Assembly: GCA_011049295.1 (NCBI GenBank)
Contig: DSCA01000004.1
Coordinates: forward strand, 1-9,636
DNA length: 9,636 nucleotides
Direction of reading: 5' to 3'
Source of the DNA: Thermoplasmatales archaeon
GTDB taxonomy: Archaea > Thermoplasmatota > E2 > UBA202 > DSCA01
Under the pieces are notes generated by a model, which made no database searches, was not told where the DNA came from, and worked only from the letters and a program-made list of their open reading frames with translations. Within the stretch, counting starts at the first letter, position 1. Every line of letters begins with the position of its first letter. This document shows, one piece after another, positions 1 through 6,416 of this stretch. Both the position numbers and the translations under genes were made by a program.

Positions 1-9
1 CTCCTCCAT
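1..9 (-). CDS. Possible start of a divergent gene, cut by the window edge
   Basis: A minus-strand ATG at 9-7 opens a frame reading Met-Glu-Glu before leaving the window. An AT-rich element at 36-43, near-symmetrical and so readable on both strands, lies about 30 bp upstream of it. That spacing suits a short-leader archaeal transcript. Only three codons are visible, so the product cannot be named and the call rests on promoter geometry alone. The ATG may simply be chance. Confidence 0.22.
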
Positions 10-35
10 GGTGCGGCTGGTACAAATGCCGGCCG

Positions 36-43
36 TTTTTAAA
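36..43. promoter_or_regulatory. TATA-like box, possibly bidirectional
   Basis: The run TTTTTAAA stands out in an otherwise GC-rich stretch. On the plus strand it lies about 37 bp before the ATG at 77, which would give a leader of roughly 12 nt. On the minus strand it lies about 30 bp before an ATG at 9. It resembles the box before the gene at 4341 (CCGTTTTAAA). Which direction it serves cannot be told from sequence alone. Confidence 0.45.
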
Positions 44-76
44 CGTTTCCCGCCCCCCCTCCGGCTGGCCTCCACA

Positions 77-1168
77 ATGTTTTTATCGGCTGCCCGCTTT
101 CAGACGGGAGGGATTGCCATTCTTGACCTTCTGGAGTCCACCATCCCCTACATCAGCGGCCTGTATACCCTCCCCTGGATAGCGGTGGGCTTCGTGGCCA
201 ACATCCTGCTCAGCCGCCTGTTCGGGGAGCGGCGGGTGGCGGCGGTGATGAAAAAAATAGGCCTGGTGCTGCTGTATTTTTTCATCCCTGTGCTCATCTT
301 CCGCATTTTTCTGGACACCCACCTGGGACAGGAGCAGCTGGAATTTGCGGCGGTAACCGCAGCCGTCATCACCTTCATGTATCTGCTGGCCCTGGCCTTC
401 GCCCGCTATACGGCGTCCCGCCAGGCTCTGCAGGGAGAGCAAAAAAGCCTCTACGTAAGAACCGTGCTCACCAACCAGGGGAGAAGCGCCGCCTTCATCG
501 GCAGCGCCATGGTCACCTACTGGCCCACGGAAGCCGGCATGTTCATGGCCCTGGTGGGCATCGCCCTGTTCGCGGTCATCCCCTACATGCTGTCCCATCT
601 GCACAAAAAACAAGGCGCGGGCCGGGCAGAGAGCAGGCAGGTGCTGCCCTGGTTTTTGAAGCTCTATCCCTGGTACCTGCTGCTGTTCGTGATTGCGGCG
701 GTGGCCATCCACGGGCTGACCGGGACCACCACCTCATCCTTCGGCGACCTGGGCATCGTCCTCAAGTTCTACACCGCGGTGACCATCCCCGCCGCCCTGT
801 ACTACGTGGGCTCGGGCATCCATCCCGCCGACCTGCAGGCATCAGAGCTAAAAAAACTACTGGGCCTGGAAATGGATACCGAGGAGCACCACTGGTCCTG
901 GGTGCGGCGCATCTTTCTGCTCACCGTGGTGCTCACCCCGGCGGTCATCACCGCCCTGCTGGCGCCCCTGCTGCTCCTGGGGGCCATCCCCGCCGCCTGG
1001 TTCGCGGTCATCGTGATAAACGCCCTGCTGCCCATCACCAGCACCAACATGTTTCTTCTCCCCTACGGCATCGACAAGAAATCCACCGCCCACAGCATCA
1101 CCTGGACCACCCTGGTCTGCGTGCCCCTGGTCATCGCCCTGATCGTGGTCTTCAGCACCGTGCTGTAG
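77..1168 (+). CDS. AEC-family (auxin efflux carrier-like) membrane transporter
   Basis: A 363-residue polytopic membrane protein with about nine or ten hydrophobic segments, for example around 31-46, 61-79, 90-109, 153-173, 198-213, 225-246, 278-302, 303-321 and 340-362. The pattern fits the auxin efflux carrier/BART superfamily. The first helix pair has a Lys-Lys-Ile-Gly leading into a Tyr-Phe-Phe-Ile-Pro segment (about 59-71). A Leu-Thr-Asn-Gln-Gly-Arg stretch (131-136) precedes mid-protein helices. Near the C-terminus, LLPITSTNMF (317-326) and a Tyr-Gly-Ile-Asp loop (330-333) precede the last helix, much like the family's C-terminal half. Such carriers export or exchange small organic anions; the substrate here is unknown. 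The frame is open back to 8, but the ATGs at 8 and 26 lie upstream of the TATA-like box at 36-43, so I chose 77. A GGGAGGG at 106-112 precedes an in-frame ATT at 119, a less likely alternative start. The gene converges on the aryl-CoA ligase with 11 nt between stop codons. Family assignment is by pattern only. Confidence 0.68.
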   Translation: MFLSAARFQTGGIAILDLLESTIPYISGLYTLPWIAVGFVANILLSRLFGERRVAAVMKKIGLVLLYFFIPVLIFRIFLDTHLGQEQLEFAAVTAAVITFMYLLALAFARYTASRQALQGEQKSLYVRTVLTNQGRSAAFIGSAMVTYWPTEAGMFMALVGIALFAVIPYMLSHLHKKQGAGRAESRQVLPWFLKLYPWYLLLFVIAAVAIHGLTGTTTSSFGDLGIVLKFYTAVTIPAALYYVGSGIHPADLQASELKKLLGLEMDTEEHHWSWVRRIFLLTVVLTPAVITALLAPLLLLGAIPAAWFAVIVINALLPITSTNMFLLPYGIDKKSTAHSITWTTLVCVPLVIALIVVFSTVL

Positions 1169-1179
1169 AGGGAGGGCAG

Positions 1180-2466
1180 CTATTCCTCCACCACCCGCTT
1201 GGCCTTGCCCAGGCTGCGGGGAATGGTGTTGGGGGGGACCACCTCCACCGGGATGTGCAGGTTGAGAACCGCGTAGACCTCCTCCTCTATTTTCTGGGCC
1301 AGGTCGTCCAGGTGGCCCTGGGCGTGGCGCTCCTCGGTGGGCTCAATCTTGATGCTCAAAGAGTTCATTTCCCTCTGTTTCCGCTTCACCAGCTGGTAGT
1401 TTCCGCTGGTTCCCTCCACCGCCATGATGGCCGCCTCAATCTGGGAGGGAAACACGATGACCCCCTTGATTTTCATCATGTCGTCGCTTCTGCCCTTGAT
1501 CCGGGACTGAACGGGAAGGGTGCGGCCGCAGGCGCAGGGCTCCTCGGAATAGCGGGCGATGTCCCCCGTCCTGAAGCGGATGGCGGGAAAGGCCTCCTTG
1601 GTGACCGTGGTGAACACCAGTTCCCCCTCCTCCCCCGGCGGCAGCTGCTCCCCGGTCTGGGGGTCGATGATTTCGGTCACGAAGTGGTCGGCGTTGACGT
1701 GCAGCCGCTTGTGCGAGCACTCGGTGACCACTCCGGGTCCAATGATTTCGGTGAGACCGTAGTGCTCGTGGGCCACTATGCCCCACTCCTCCTCGATTTT
1801 GGCCCGCATCTCGTCGCTCCAGGCCTCGGCCCCGAACAGACCCAGGCGCAGCCGGAAGTCCTCCCGGGGGTCAAAGCCCATCTCCCGGGCCACCTCCGCC
1901 ATGTACAGGGAATAGGAGGGGGTGCAGGACAGGGCGGTGGTCCCGAAGTCCTTCATCAGGGTGATTTGCCGCCGGGTGTTGCCGGAGCCGATGGGAACCA
2001 CCAGGGCCCCAATCCGCTGGGCTCCCTTCTCAAACCCGTGGGCACCGGTGAACAATCCGTAGCCGTAGGCGTTCTGCAGCACGTCGCTCTGGCGCATCCC
2101 GTTGGCCCACAGGGCCCGGGCCATGACCTCCGTCCACACCTCCACATCGCCCCGGGTGTAGGGCCCCACCACCGGGGTCCCCGTGGTGCCGGAGGAGGCA
2201 TGCAGCTCCACGCAGTCGTCGGTTTCCACGCACAGCAGGCCGAAGGGATAGTAGTGGCGGAGGTCGTCCTTGGTCAAAAAGGGCAGCCTGGCCAGGTCGT
2301 CCAGGGAGCGGATGTCCCCGGGTGCCACCCCGGCCTCTTTGAACAGGCGATGGTAGGCCTCATTGGTGTCATAGGCCCGCCGTACCGTCTTCTGCAGCCG
2401 GCGCAGCTGCAGCTCCTTCAGCTCGTCCAGGGGCATGGCCTCGATGTCCGGGCTCCAAAAATCCAT
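1180..2466 (-). CDS. paaK: Phenylacetate-CoA ligase family protein (aryl-CoA ligase)
   Basis: A 428-residue ANL-superfamily adenylate-forming enzyme, close to the usual PaaK length of about 430. It would activate an aryl acid such as phenylacetate or indoleacetate with ATP and then form the CoA thioester, in the cytoplasm. Visible motifs in order: the N-terminal PaaK signature (about 1-75, ending LPFLTKDDLR); the phosphate-binding loop SSGTTGTPVVGPYT (91-104); YGLTEIIGPG (236-245); RTGDI (299-303); CACGR (311-315); the hinge region GRSDDMMKIKGV (325-336); and the C-terminal PRSLGKAKRV (416-425), which carries the catalytic lysine. Cys250, His256, Cys311 and Cys313 lie where some PaaK enzymes bind zinc (inference). 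The frame extends 27 codons upstream, but a TATA-like box at 2486-2494 sits 24 bp before the ATG at 2466, fixing that start as probably leaderless. No paa ring-degradation genes are nearby. In archaea such stand-alone ligases are often linked to aryl-acid salvage together with indolepyruvate ferredoxin oxidoreductase. The exact substrate cannot be read from the sequence. Confidence 0.92.
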   Translation of the reverse strand: MDFWSPDIEAMPLDELKELQLRRLQKTVRRAYDTNEAYHRLFKEAGVAPGDIRSLDDLARLPFLTKDDLRHYYPFGLLCVETDDCVELHASSGTTGTPVVGPYTRGDVEVWTEVMARALWANGMRQSDVLQNAYGYGLFTGAHGFEKGAQRIGALVVPIGSGNTRRQITLMKDFGTTALSCTPSYSLYMAEVAREMGFDPREDFRLRLGLFGAEAWSDEMRAKIEEEWGIVAHEHYGLTEIIGPGVVTECSHKRLHVNADHFVTEIIDPQTGEQLPPGEEGELVFTTVTKEAFPAIRFRTGDIARYSEEPCACGRTLPVQSRIKGRSDDMMKIKGVIVFPSQIEAAIMAVEGTSGNYQLVKRKQREMNSLSIKIEPTEERHAQGHLDDLAQKIEEEVYAVLNLHIPVEVVPPNTIPRSLGKAKRVVEE

Positions 2467-2485
2467 GATGGAAATGCAGTAACAG

Positions 2486-2494
2486 TATAAAAAT
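2486..2494 (-). promoter_or_regulatory. TATA box of the aryl-CoA ligase gene
   Basis: On the minus strand this reads ATTTTTATA. Its centre is 24 bp upstream of the ATG at 2466, which predicts transcription starting at or within a few bases of the start codon. No Shine-Dalgarno sequence is present in the gap. The identical nine bases recur before the DUF2070 gene at 4239-4247. Confidence 0.72.
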
Positions 2495-2526
2495 GACAGC
2501 ATGGCGGGATGCCTGCCTTTACCTGG

Positions 2527-2531
2527 AAAAA
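2527..2531 (-). terminator. T-run terminator candidate downstream of the DUF2070 gene
   Basis: On the minus strand GGCCTTTTTCC begins about 34 nt after the DUF2070 stop codon at 2565. It is preceded by the small GC palindrome GCCGGC. Short T-runs are sufficient terminators in many archaea. It lies upstream of the ligase promoter, so it would separate the two co-directional genes. Confidence 0.4.
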
Positions 2532-2564
2532 GGCCGGCACGCCCCAATTCGCCACATCAGAGAG

Positions 2565-4211
2565 CTATATAGATATCATTCCCAGGAGGATGGCCACCAG
2601 GAGCTGGAGGCCAATGATGGCGAAGAAGAGGTACACGGCCTTTTTGCCCAGCCGGGCCGCCGCCTCCTCCAGGTCGTCCAGAAAGCGCTTGCCGATGACG
2701 CTGGCCTCCACCGGGGTCTTGGCGTAGGAGATGACGGCCTCCTCGGTGTGGGCGTGGAAATCGATGGATTCCAGGAAGGAAAAGACGGTCTTGACGTCTC
2801 CCTTGTCTGCGCCCGCCGGCTTGTATTCCAGCTTGGGGGGCAGACCGGTCTTGACGTGGTTGTCGGTGGAAATCACGATGGGCTCGATTCCCCGGCGGCG
2901 CATGAACCGCTCCACGTGCTCCCGGAATCCCCGGTCGATGTTGTTGGAATCTATCATCAGCAGGCCATAGCGCTGCTCCCCGTAGTCCAGCAGCAGCAGG
3001 GCCAGGTAGTCGCAGATGTTGGGCGCCGACACCCGCTGTTTGTAGAAGGCGTAGCGCAGGGGGCGGGGCTGGCTGGGGGTGCCCACCGCCTGGTCGATGA
3101 GGTCCTTGACGGCGGCGATGTCATCCGGGGTGACCTCGTAGCCCTTCTGGTGGGCGTTGTGGGCGTCCACCACCAGGATGTCGCCGAATTGGTCGGCGTA
3201 TTCCTGCACCTCTGAGGTGAGGTCGTCGATGACCTGGTTGCCGCTGACCACCATCACCGAGAAGCGGTCGAAGGGAAACACGGTGAGGGTGAACCGGCGG
3301 TTGGCCACCCGGTAGGGACGGAGGGCGTTCAGAGTGGTACCGCCGCAGTCTATTTTCTGGAGCAGGGACTGGACCTCGTGGTGGCTGACCAGGTTTTTGT
3401 CGTGGTTGGTGGCCGAGTGCAGGTACAGGGAGTCCCCCCGGGCCAGAATCTGCTCCACCAGGGTGGCACTGCCGATGTTGCGGAAGGGCCCGGGGTGGAA
3501 GGAGGTGGAGAGCAGGTGGACGGAGCCGATGGACAGGCAGCGTATCCATCCCCGGCAGCTCTCCCGGATGGCGGCCAGCCTGGCTTCCAGGTGCTCCGGG
3601 TCGGAGGTCAGCCAGAACAGCAGAAAGCCGCGCAGAAACCGCTTGACGTTGAACCCCATATCCTGGTCCAGAAACTGGATGTACAGGGAGCCGGTGACCG
3701 TGCCCAGAACGGCCAGGCCCGCATAGATGCCGGTGAGGGCGAAGATGTGAAAGCGGCTGGGAAACTCGAAGGAGAAGTAGTAGTTGACGGGATAGATGAG
3801 CAAAATCAGGCTGATGCTGGCCGCGGCCACCGTGGCCTCCGACGCCTCGGAGGTGAAATAGAGAATGATGACCAGGAAGGCGGAGATGACGGCCGGGGTG
3901 AGGGCAATCAGGTAGGGAAAGCCCGTGTGGTAGACGATGAAGTCAAAAATCTCTACGAAGATGAGCATCATCAGGGCCAGGAACAGGGTGCGCTGCCCGT
4001 TGAAGGCCATCCTGATGAGCCGCCCCACCGCCAGGATGAGAATGATGAAGGACAGCCCCAGCAGGAGATATCGCTGGGCAAAAAACGCCCGGGCCGTGCC
4101 GTAGAGCAGGGAGGCGATGGCGATGGTGACCATGCCCAGGATGAGGGTGAAGCGTTTGCGGGGAAGGGTAAATATGTTGGAATAATGCCGCTCCAGGATG
4201 CCGTTGTCCAT
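2565..4211 (-). CDS. DUF2070 family archaeal membrane protein
   Basis: A 548-residue protein with six hydrophobic segments at about 21-38, 46-68, 75-95, 99-118, 126-146 and 154-180, then a large soluble domain (about 185-520) and one C-terminal helix (524-546). The soluble domain carries the hallmarks I associate with archaeal DUF2070: FHPGPF (238-243), HSATNH (265-270), VVDAHN (347-352), MIDSNN (419-424) and STDNH (448-452). Function is not established for the family. The repeated conserved His, Asp and Asn residues suggest a metal-dependent enzyme held at the membrane, but that is my inference. The open frame runs 275 codons further upstream to 5036, antisense to the neighbouring plus-strand gene. 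That extension is Gly/His/Gln-rich shadow sequence, so I place the start at the ATG at 4211. A TATA-like box at 4239-4247 and GGAGGG at 4214-4219 support this start. The gene stands alone, divergent from the membrane protein at 4341. Confidence 0.85.
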   Translation of the reverse strand: MDNGILERHYSNIFTLPRKRFTLILGMVTIAIASLLYGTARAFFAQRYLLLGLSFIILILAVGRLIRMAFNGQRTLFLALMMLIFVEIFDFIVYHTGFPYLIALTPAVISAFLVIILYFTSEASEATVAAASISLILLIYPVNYYFSFEFPSRFHIFALTGIYAGLAVLGTVTGSLYIQFLDQDMGFNVKRFLRGFLLFWLTSDPEHLEARLAAIRESCRGWIRCLSIGSVHLLSTSFHPGPFRNIGSATLVEQILARGDSLYLHSATNHDKNLVSHHEVQSLLQKIDCGGTTLNALRPYRVANRRFTLTVFPFDRFSVMVVSGNQVIDDLTSEVQEYADQFGDILVVDAHNAHQKGYEVTPDDIAAVKDLIDQAVGTPSQPRPLRYAFYKQRVSAPNICDYLALLLLDYGEQRYGLLMIDSNNIDRGFREHVERFMRRRGIEPIVISTDNHVKTGLPPKLEYKPAGADKGDVKTVFSFLESIDFHAHTEEAVISYAKTPVEASVIGKRFLDDLEEAAARLGKKAVYLFFAIIGLQLLVAILLGMISI

Positions 4212-4238
4212 GTCCCTCCAGAGTGTATGAACAGATTC

Positions 4239-4247
4239 TATAAAAAT
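4239..4247 (-). promoter_or_regulatory. TATA box of the DUF2070 gene
   Basis: The minus strand reads ATTTTTATA, identical to the box before the aryl-CoA ligase. Its centre is about 32 bp from the ATG at 4211, which leaves a leader of perhaps 5-9 nt. The purine run GGAGGG (4214-4219) lies only two bases from the ATG, too close for an optimal Shine-Dalgarno site. Confidence 0.65.
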
Positions 4248-4313
4248 GTTGATTATTGGTGCCCGCTGCCCCCCTTCATGTCTGCGGCAGTCATAGGTGA
4301 GAGGAGGCAACCG

Positions 4314-4320
4314 TTTTAAA
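4314..4320 (+). promoter_or_regulatory. TATA box of the 260-residue membrane protein gene
   Basis: TTTTAAA is centred 24 bp before the ATG at 4341, the spacing expected for a leaderless archaeal transcript. It shares the divergent 129-nt intergenic region 4212-4340 with the DUF2070 promoter. The two boxes lie about 70 bp apart and face away from each other. Confidence 0.6.
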
Positions 4321-4340
4321 GAGGTAGTCTTTCCCGGTGC

Positions 4341-5123
4341 ATGAATTGGCTCACCCAGTTCGCTATCCCCTTTCTTCTGTCCGTCCTGGTGGTCATCGTT
4401 ATCACCATTGCCGCCGAGCGCTTCGGCACCAAAATAGGGGGAATCATCGGCACCCTGCCCACCAACATGGCGGTGGCCTTTTTCTTCATAGCCTACAACA
4501 ACGGCACGGATTTTGCCTCCCGGGCGGTGGCCGTGGTGCCGGCGGAGATGGGGGTCAACATCCTCTTTCTGCTCATCTTTTCCCTGACCGCTTTCCGCTC
4601 CCTGCCCTATGCCCTGGTGGTGTCGCTGGCCTCCTGGGCGGGGATGTCCGCGGTGCTGGTGTGGCTGGACCCGCAGAGTGTTCTGCCCTCCCTGGCCCTG
4701 TACGGGGGCATGATGCTGCCCGCCTTTCTTTTTCTGGAGGTCAAAAAGAAGGTGGTCTCCGGGACCCGGGTGAGGGTGCACTACACACCGCAGAAAATAC
4801 TGCTGCGCGGGCTGTTTGCCGGGTCGGTTATCGCCCTGGCGGTGGTGCTGGCCAACGTGGGGGCGGCCATCAGCGGCATTTTTTCCGTGTTTCCGGCCAT
4901 TTTCCTGTCCACCATGACCATTTTCGTGCTGGAACACGGAGCCCGGTTTGCCGGAGCCATGGCCAAGTCCATGATTCTGGGGAGCCTGACCGTGGTGGGC
5001 TACGCCACCGCCATCCACTACCTCTATCCCTCCCACGGGCTGGTGTGGGGAACCCTGGCCTCCTATGCCCTGGCCGCGGGCGTGGTTCTGGTGGTCTCCC
5101 GGGTGTTCCGGCGTATGCGCTGA
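4341..5123 (+). CDS. Polytopic membrane protein with internal duplication, function unknown
   Basis: A 260-residue, strongly hydrophobic protein with about seven or eight membrane segments (about 7-25, 33-52, 68-84, 87-108, 117-133, 157-172, 176-197, 208-227, 235-253) and a basic C-terminal tail (RVFRRMR). I do not recognise a named family with confidence. Two halves align without gaps at an offset of 145 residues. Gly29, Ile32, Gly34, Ile35, Pro40, Gly55, Phe58 and Ala59 match Gly174, Ile177, Gly179, Ile180, Pro185, Gly200, Phe203 and Ala204, and both repeats have the form G-x-x-I-x-G-I-x-x-x-x-P. Such duplicated architectures are typical of small transporters, so a transport role is plausible but unproven. 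The ATG at 4341 is supported by a TATA-like box 24 bp upstream. The gene is divergent from DUF2070 and converges on the HMG-CoA reductase gene. A frame-shifted open frame over the same span is a shadow. Confidence 0.82.
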   Translation: MNWLTQFAIPFLLSVLVVIVITIAAERFGTKIGGIIGTLPTNMAVAFFFIAYNNGTDFASRAVAVVPAEMGVNILFLLIFSLTAFRSLPYALVVSLASWAGMSAVLVWLDPQSVLPSLALYGGMMLPAFLFLEVKKKVVSGTRVRVHYTPQKILLRGLFAGSVIALAVVLANVGAAISGIFSVFPAIFLSTMTIFVLEHGARFAGAMAKSMILGSLTVVGYATAIHYLYPSHGLVWGTLASYALAAGVVLVVSRVFRRMR

Positions 5124-5131
5124 CTCTGCCG

Positions 5132-5136
5132 TTTTT
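5132..5136 (+). terminator. T-run terminator candidate in a 13-nt convergent gap
   Basis: A run of five T begins eight bases after the TGA at 5121-5123 and directly abuts the complement of the HMG-CoA reductase stop codon (5137-5139). Archaeal polymerase can terminate at short T-runs, so this may end transcription of the plus-strand gene. No comparable T-run is seen on the minus strand for the converging gene. Confidence 0.4.
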
Positions 5137-6387
5137 CTAGGTCCGCCGCAGCTTCGCCAGTATCTCCTCCGCCCGGTCCACCCTGATGGTGTTTTCCTTC
5201 ACCATCTGCTCCGCCACCCGGTCTATCTCCTCGCCCACGGCGCCAGCCGTCAGGGCGATGTTTTTGGCGTGCAGGCGCATGTGCCCCTTCTGGATGCCCT
5301 TGGTGGCCAGGGCGTGCATGGCGGCAAAGTTCTGGGCCAGGCCCACCGAGGCCATGACCTCGGCCAGCTCCCCCGCCGACTGCACACCCAAAATCTTCAA
5401 TGCCACCCGCGCCGCGGGGTGCACCTTGGTGGTCCCCCCCACGATTCCCACCGCCAGGGGGAGCCGGATGGTGCCCTTGAGGTGCCCCTCCGGGGTTTTC
5501 TCCCACTGGGTGAGCGGGGCGTAGCCGTCCCGGGCGGCGTAGGCATGGGCACCTGCCTCCACGGCCCGCCAGTCGTTTCCGGTGGCCAGAACCACTGCAT
5601 CGATGCCGTTCATGATGCCCTTGTTGTGGGTGGCCGCCCGGTAGGGATCCAGGGCGGCAAAACGATAGGCGTCCAGCATGTGGTCCACCACCTCCTCCCC
5701 GCCCACCGTCTCCCGGTGGAAGACCGCCGTGGCCTCCGCCAGCCGCCGGTCCGCCAGGTTGGAGATAATACGCAGGCGGCTCTCCCCACCGGTGAGTTCC
5801 TCCACCAGGGGTGCGCATGCCTCGGCCATGGTGTTCACGGCGTTGGCCCCCATGGCGTCCCGGACGTCCACCAGGATGTGTACGGCCAGCATGTCTTTAT
5901 CCAGAGTGCGGGTCTCAACATCCCGGGCCCCCCCTCCCAGCTTGACCAGCACCCTGTCCTGGGCGTTGGCCAGGTCAATGATGTCCTGCTTGCCCGCCGC
6001 GATGCGGTCCGGGGCATCGGGAGCCGGATGCATGACCTGTATCTGACCTATCATGAGGGGGTCGGTGGCCCGGGCGGTGAAGCCCCCGCTGACCCGGGCC
6101 TGCTTGGCCCCGTTGGAGGCGGCGGCCACCACCGAGGTCTCCTCCACGGCCATGGGAATCAGGTAATCGCGGCCGTTGATGAGAAAATTGGTAGCGACGC
6201 CCATGGGCACCTGCAGGGCTCCGATGACGTTTTCTATCATCCGGTCGGCGGTTTCCCGCTCCAGTCCGTCCAGGGAGCGCAGCAGGGCCTCCTCCTCCTC
6301 GGTCAGCCCGGCAAAGGCGGCTACTTTGGCGACGCGCTCTTCCACCGGCAGCTGGTAAAACCCGGGAATGCGTGACGTTCTCTCCAT
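5137..6387 (-). CDS. hmgA: Hydroxymethylglutaryl-CoA reductase, class II
   Basis: A 416-residue cytoplasmic enzyme of the bacterial-type class II, which is about 425 residues long. It should reduce HMG-CoA to mevalonate, the committed step to archaeal isoprenoid lipids; some class II enzymes run the reverse, catabolic direction. The N-terminus RIPGFYQLPVEER (6-18) is the classic class II opening. Catalytic residues are visible: the Glu in PMAVEETS (Glu83), Lys256 in HNKGIMNG, Asp272 in GNDWRAVEAG and His369 in KGHMRLHA. The nucleotide-binding segment is DAMGANAVNTMAE (177-189). Asp157 in LGGGARDVE may match the Asp that favours NADH in the Pseudomonas mevalonii enzyme, although cofactor choice is not safely predicted. 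The frame opens 22 codons earlier, at 6453, but the ATG at 6387 gives the family N-terminus and lies about 22-25 bp from a TATA-like box. Only 19 nt separate it from the stop of the upstream glycosyltransferase gene. In archaea, class II is a minority form probably acquired from bacteria. Confidence 0.95.
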   Translation of the reverse strand: MERTSRIPGFYQLPVEERVAKVAAFAGLTEEEEALLRSLDGLERETADRMIENVIGALQVPMGVATNFLINGRDYLIPMAVEETSVVAAASNGAKQARVSGGFTARATDPLMIGQIQVMHPAPDAPDRIAAGKQDIIDLANAQDRVLVKLGGGARDVETRTLDKDMLAVHILVDVRDAMGANAVNTMAEACAPLVEELTGGESRLRIISNLADRRLAEATAVFHRETVGGEEVVDHMLDAYRFAALDPYRAATHNKGIMNGIDAVVLATGNDWRAVEAGAHAYAARDGYAPLTQWEKTPEGHLKGTIRLPLAVGIVGGTTKVHPAARVALKILGVQSAGELAEVMASVGLAQNFAAMHALATKGIQKGHMRLHAKNIALTAGAVGEEIDRVAEQMVKENTIRVDRAEEILAKLRRT

Positions 6388-6403
6388 GTGGCTAAACCTG
6401 ACT

Positions 6404-6416
6404 TTTTTATAAATAG
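6404..6416 (-). promoter_or_regulatory. TATA box of the HMG-CoA reductase gene, overlapping the upstream stop codon
   Basis: The minus strand reads TATTTATAAAAAA, the most AT-rich block in the neighbourhood. It is centred 22-25 bp before the ATG at 6387. The TAA stop of the glycosyltransferase gene (6409-6407) lies inside it, so the end of one coding region and the core promoter of the next share bases. This implies the reductase has its own start site despite tight packing. Confidence 0.72.

Noticed and set aside
1255..2490. 411-codon plus-strand open frame opposite the aryl-CoA ligase
   Set aside because: Low-complexity Gly/His/Leu-rich translation opposite a clear PaaK gene; a shadow frame caused by high GC.
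4212..5036. N-terminal 275-codon extension of the DUF2070 reading frame
   Set aside because: It is exactly antisense to the well-supported membrane protein gene, is Gly/His/Gln-rich with no hydrophobic pattern, and lies upstream of the DUF2070 TATA box and ATG.
5065..6375. 436-codon plus-strand open frame opposite HMG-CoA reductase
   Set aside because: It is the antisense shadow of a gene with full catalytic motifs; its translation is rich in Gly, His and Gln and shows no domain.
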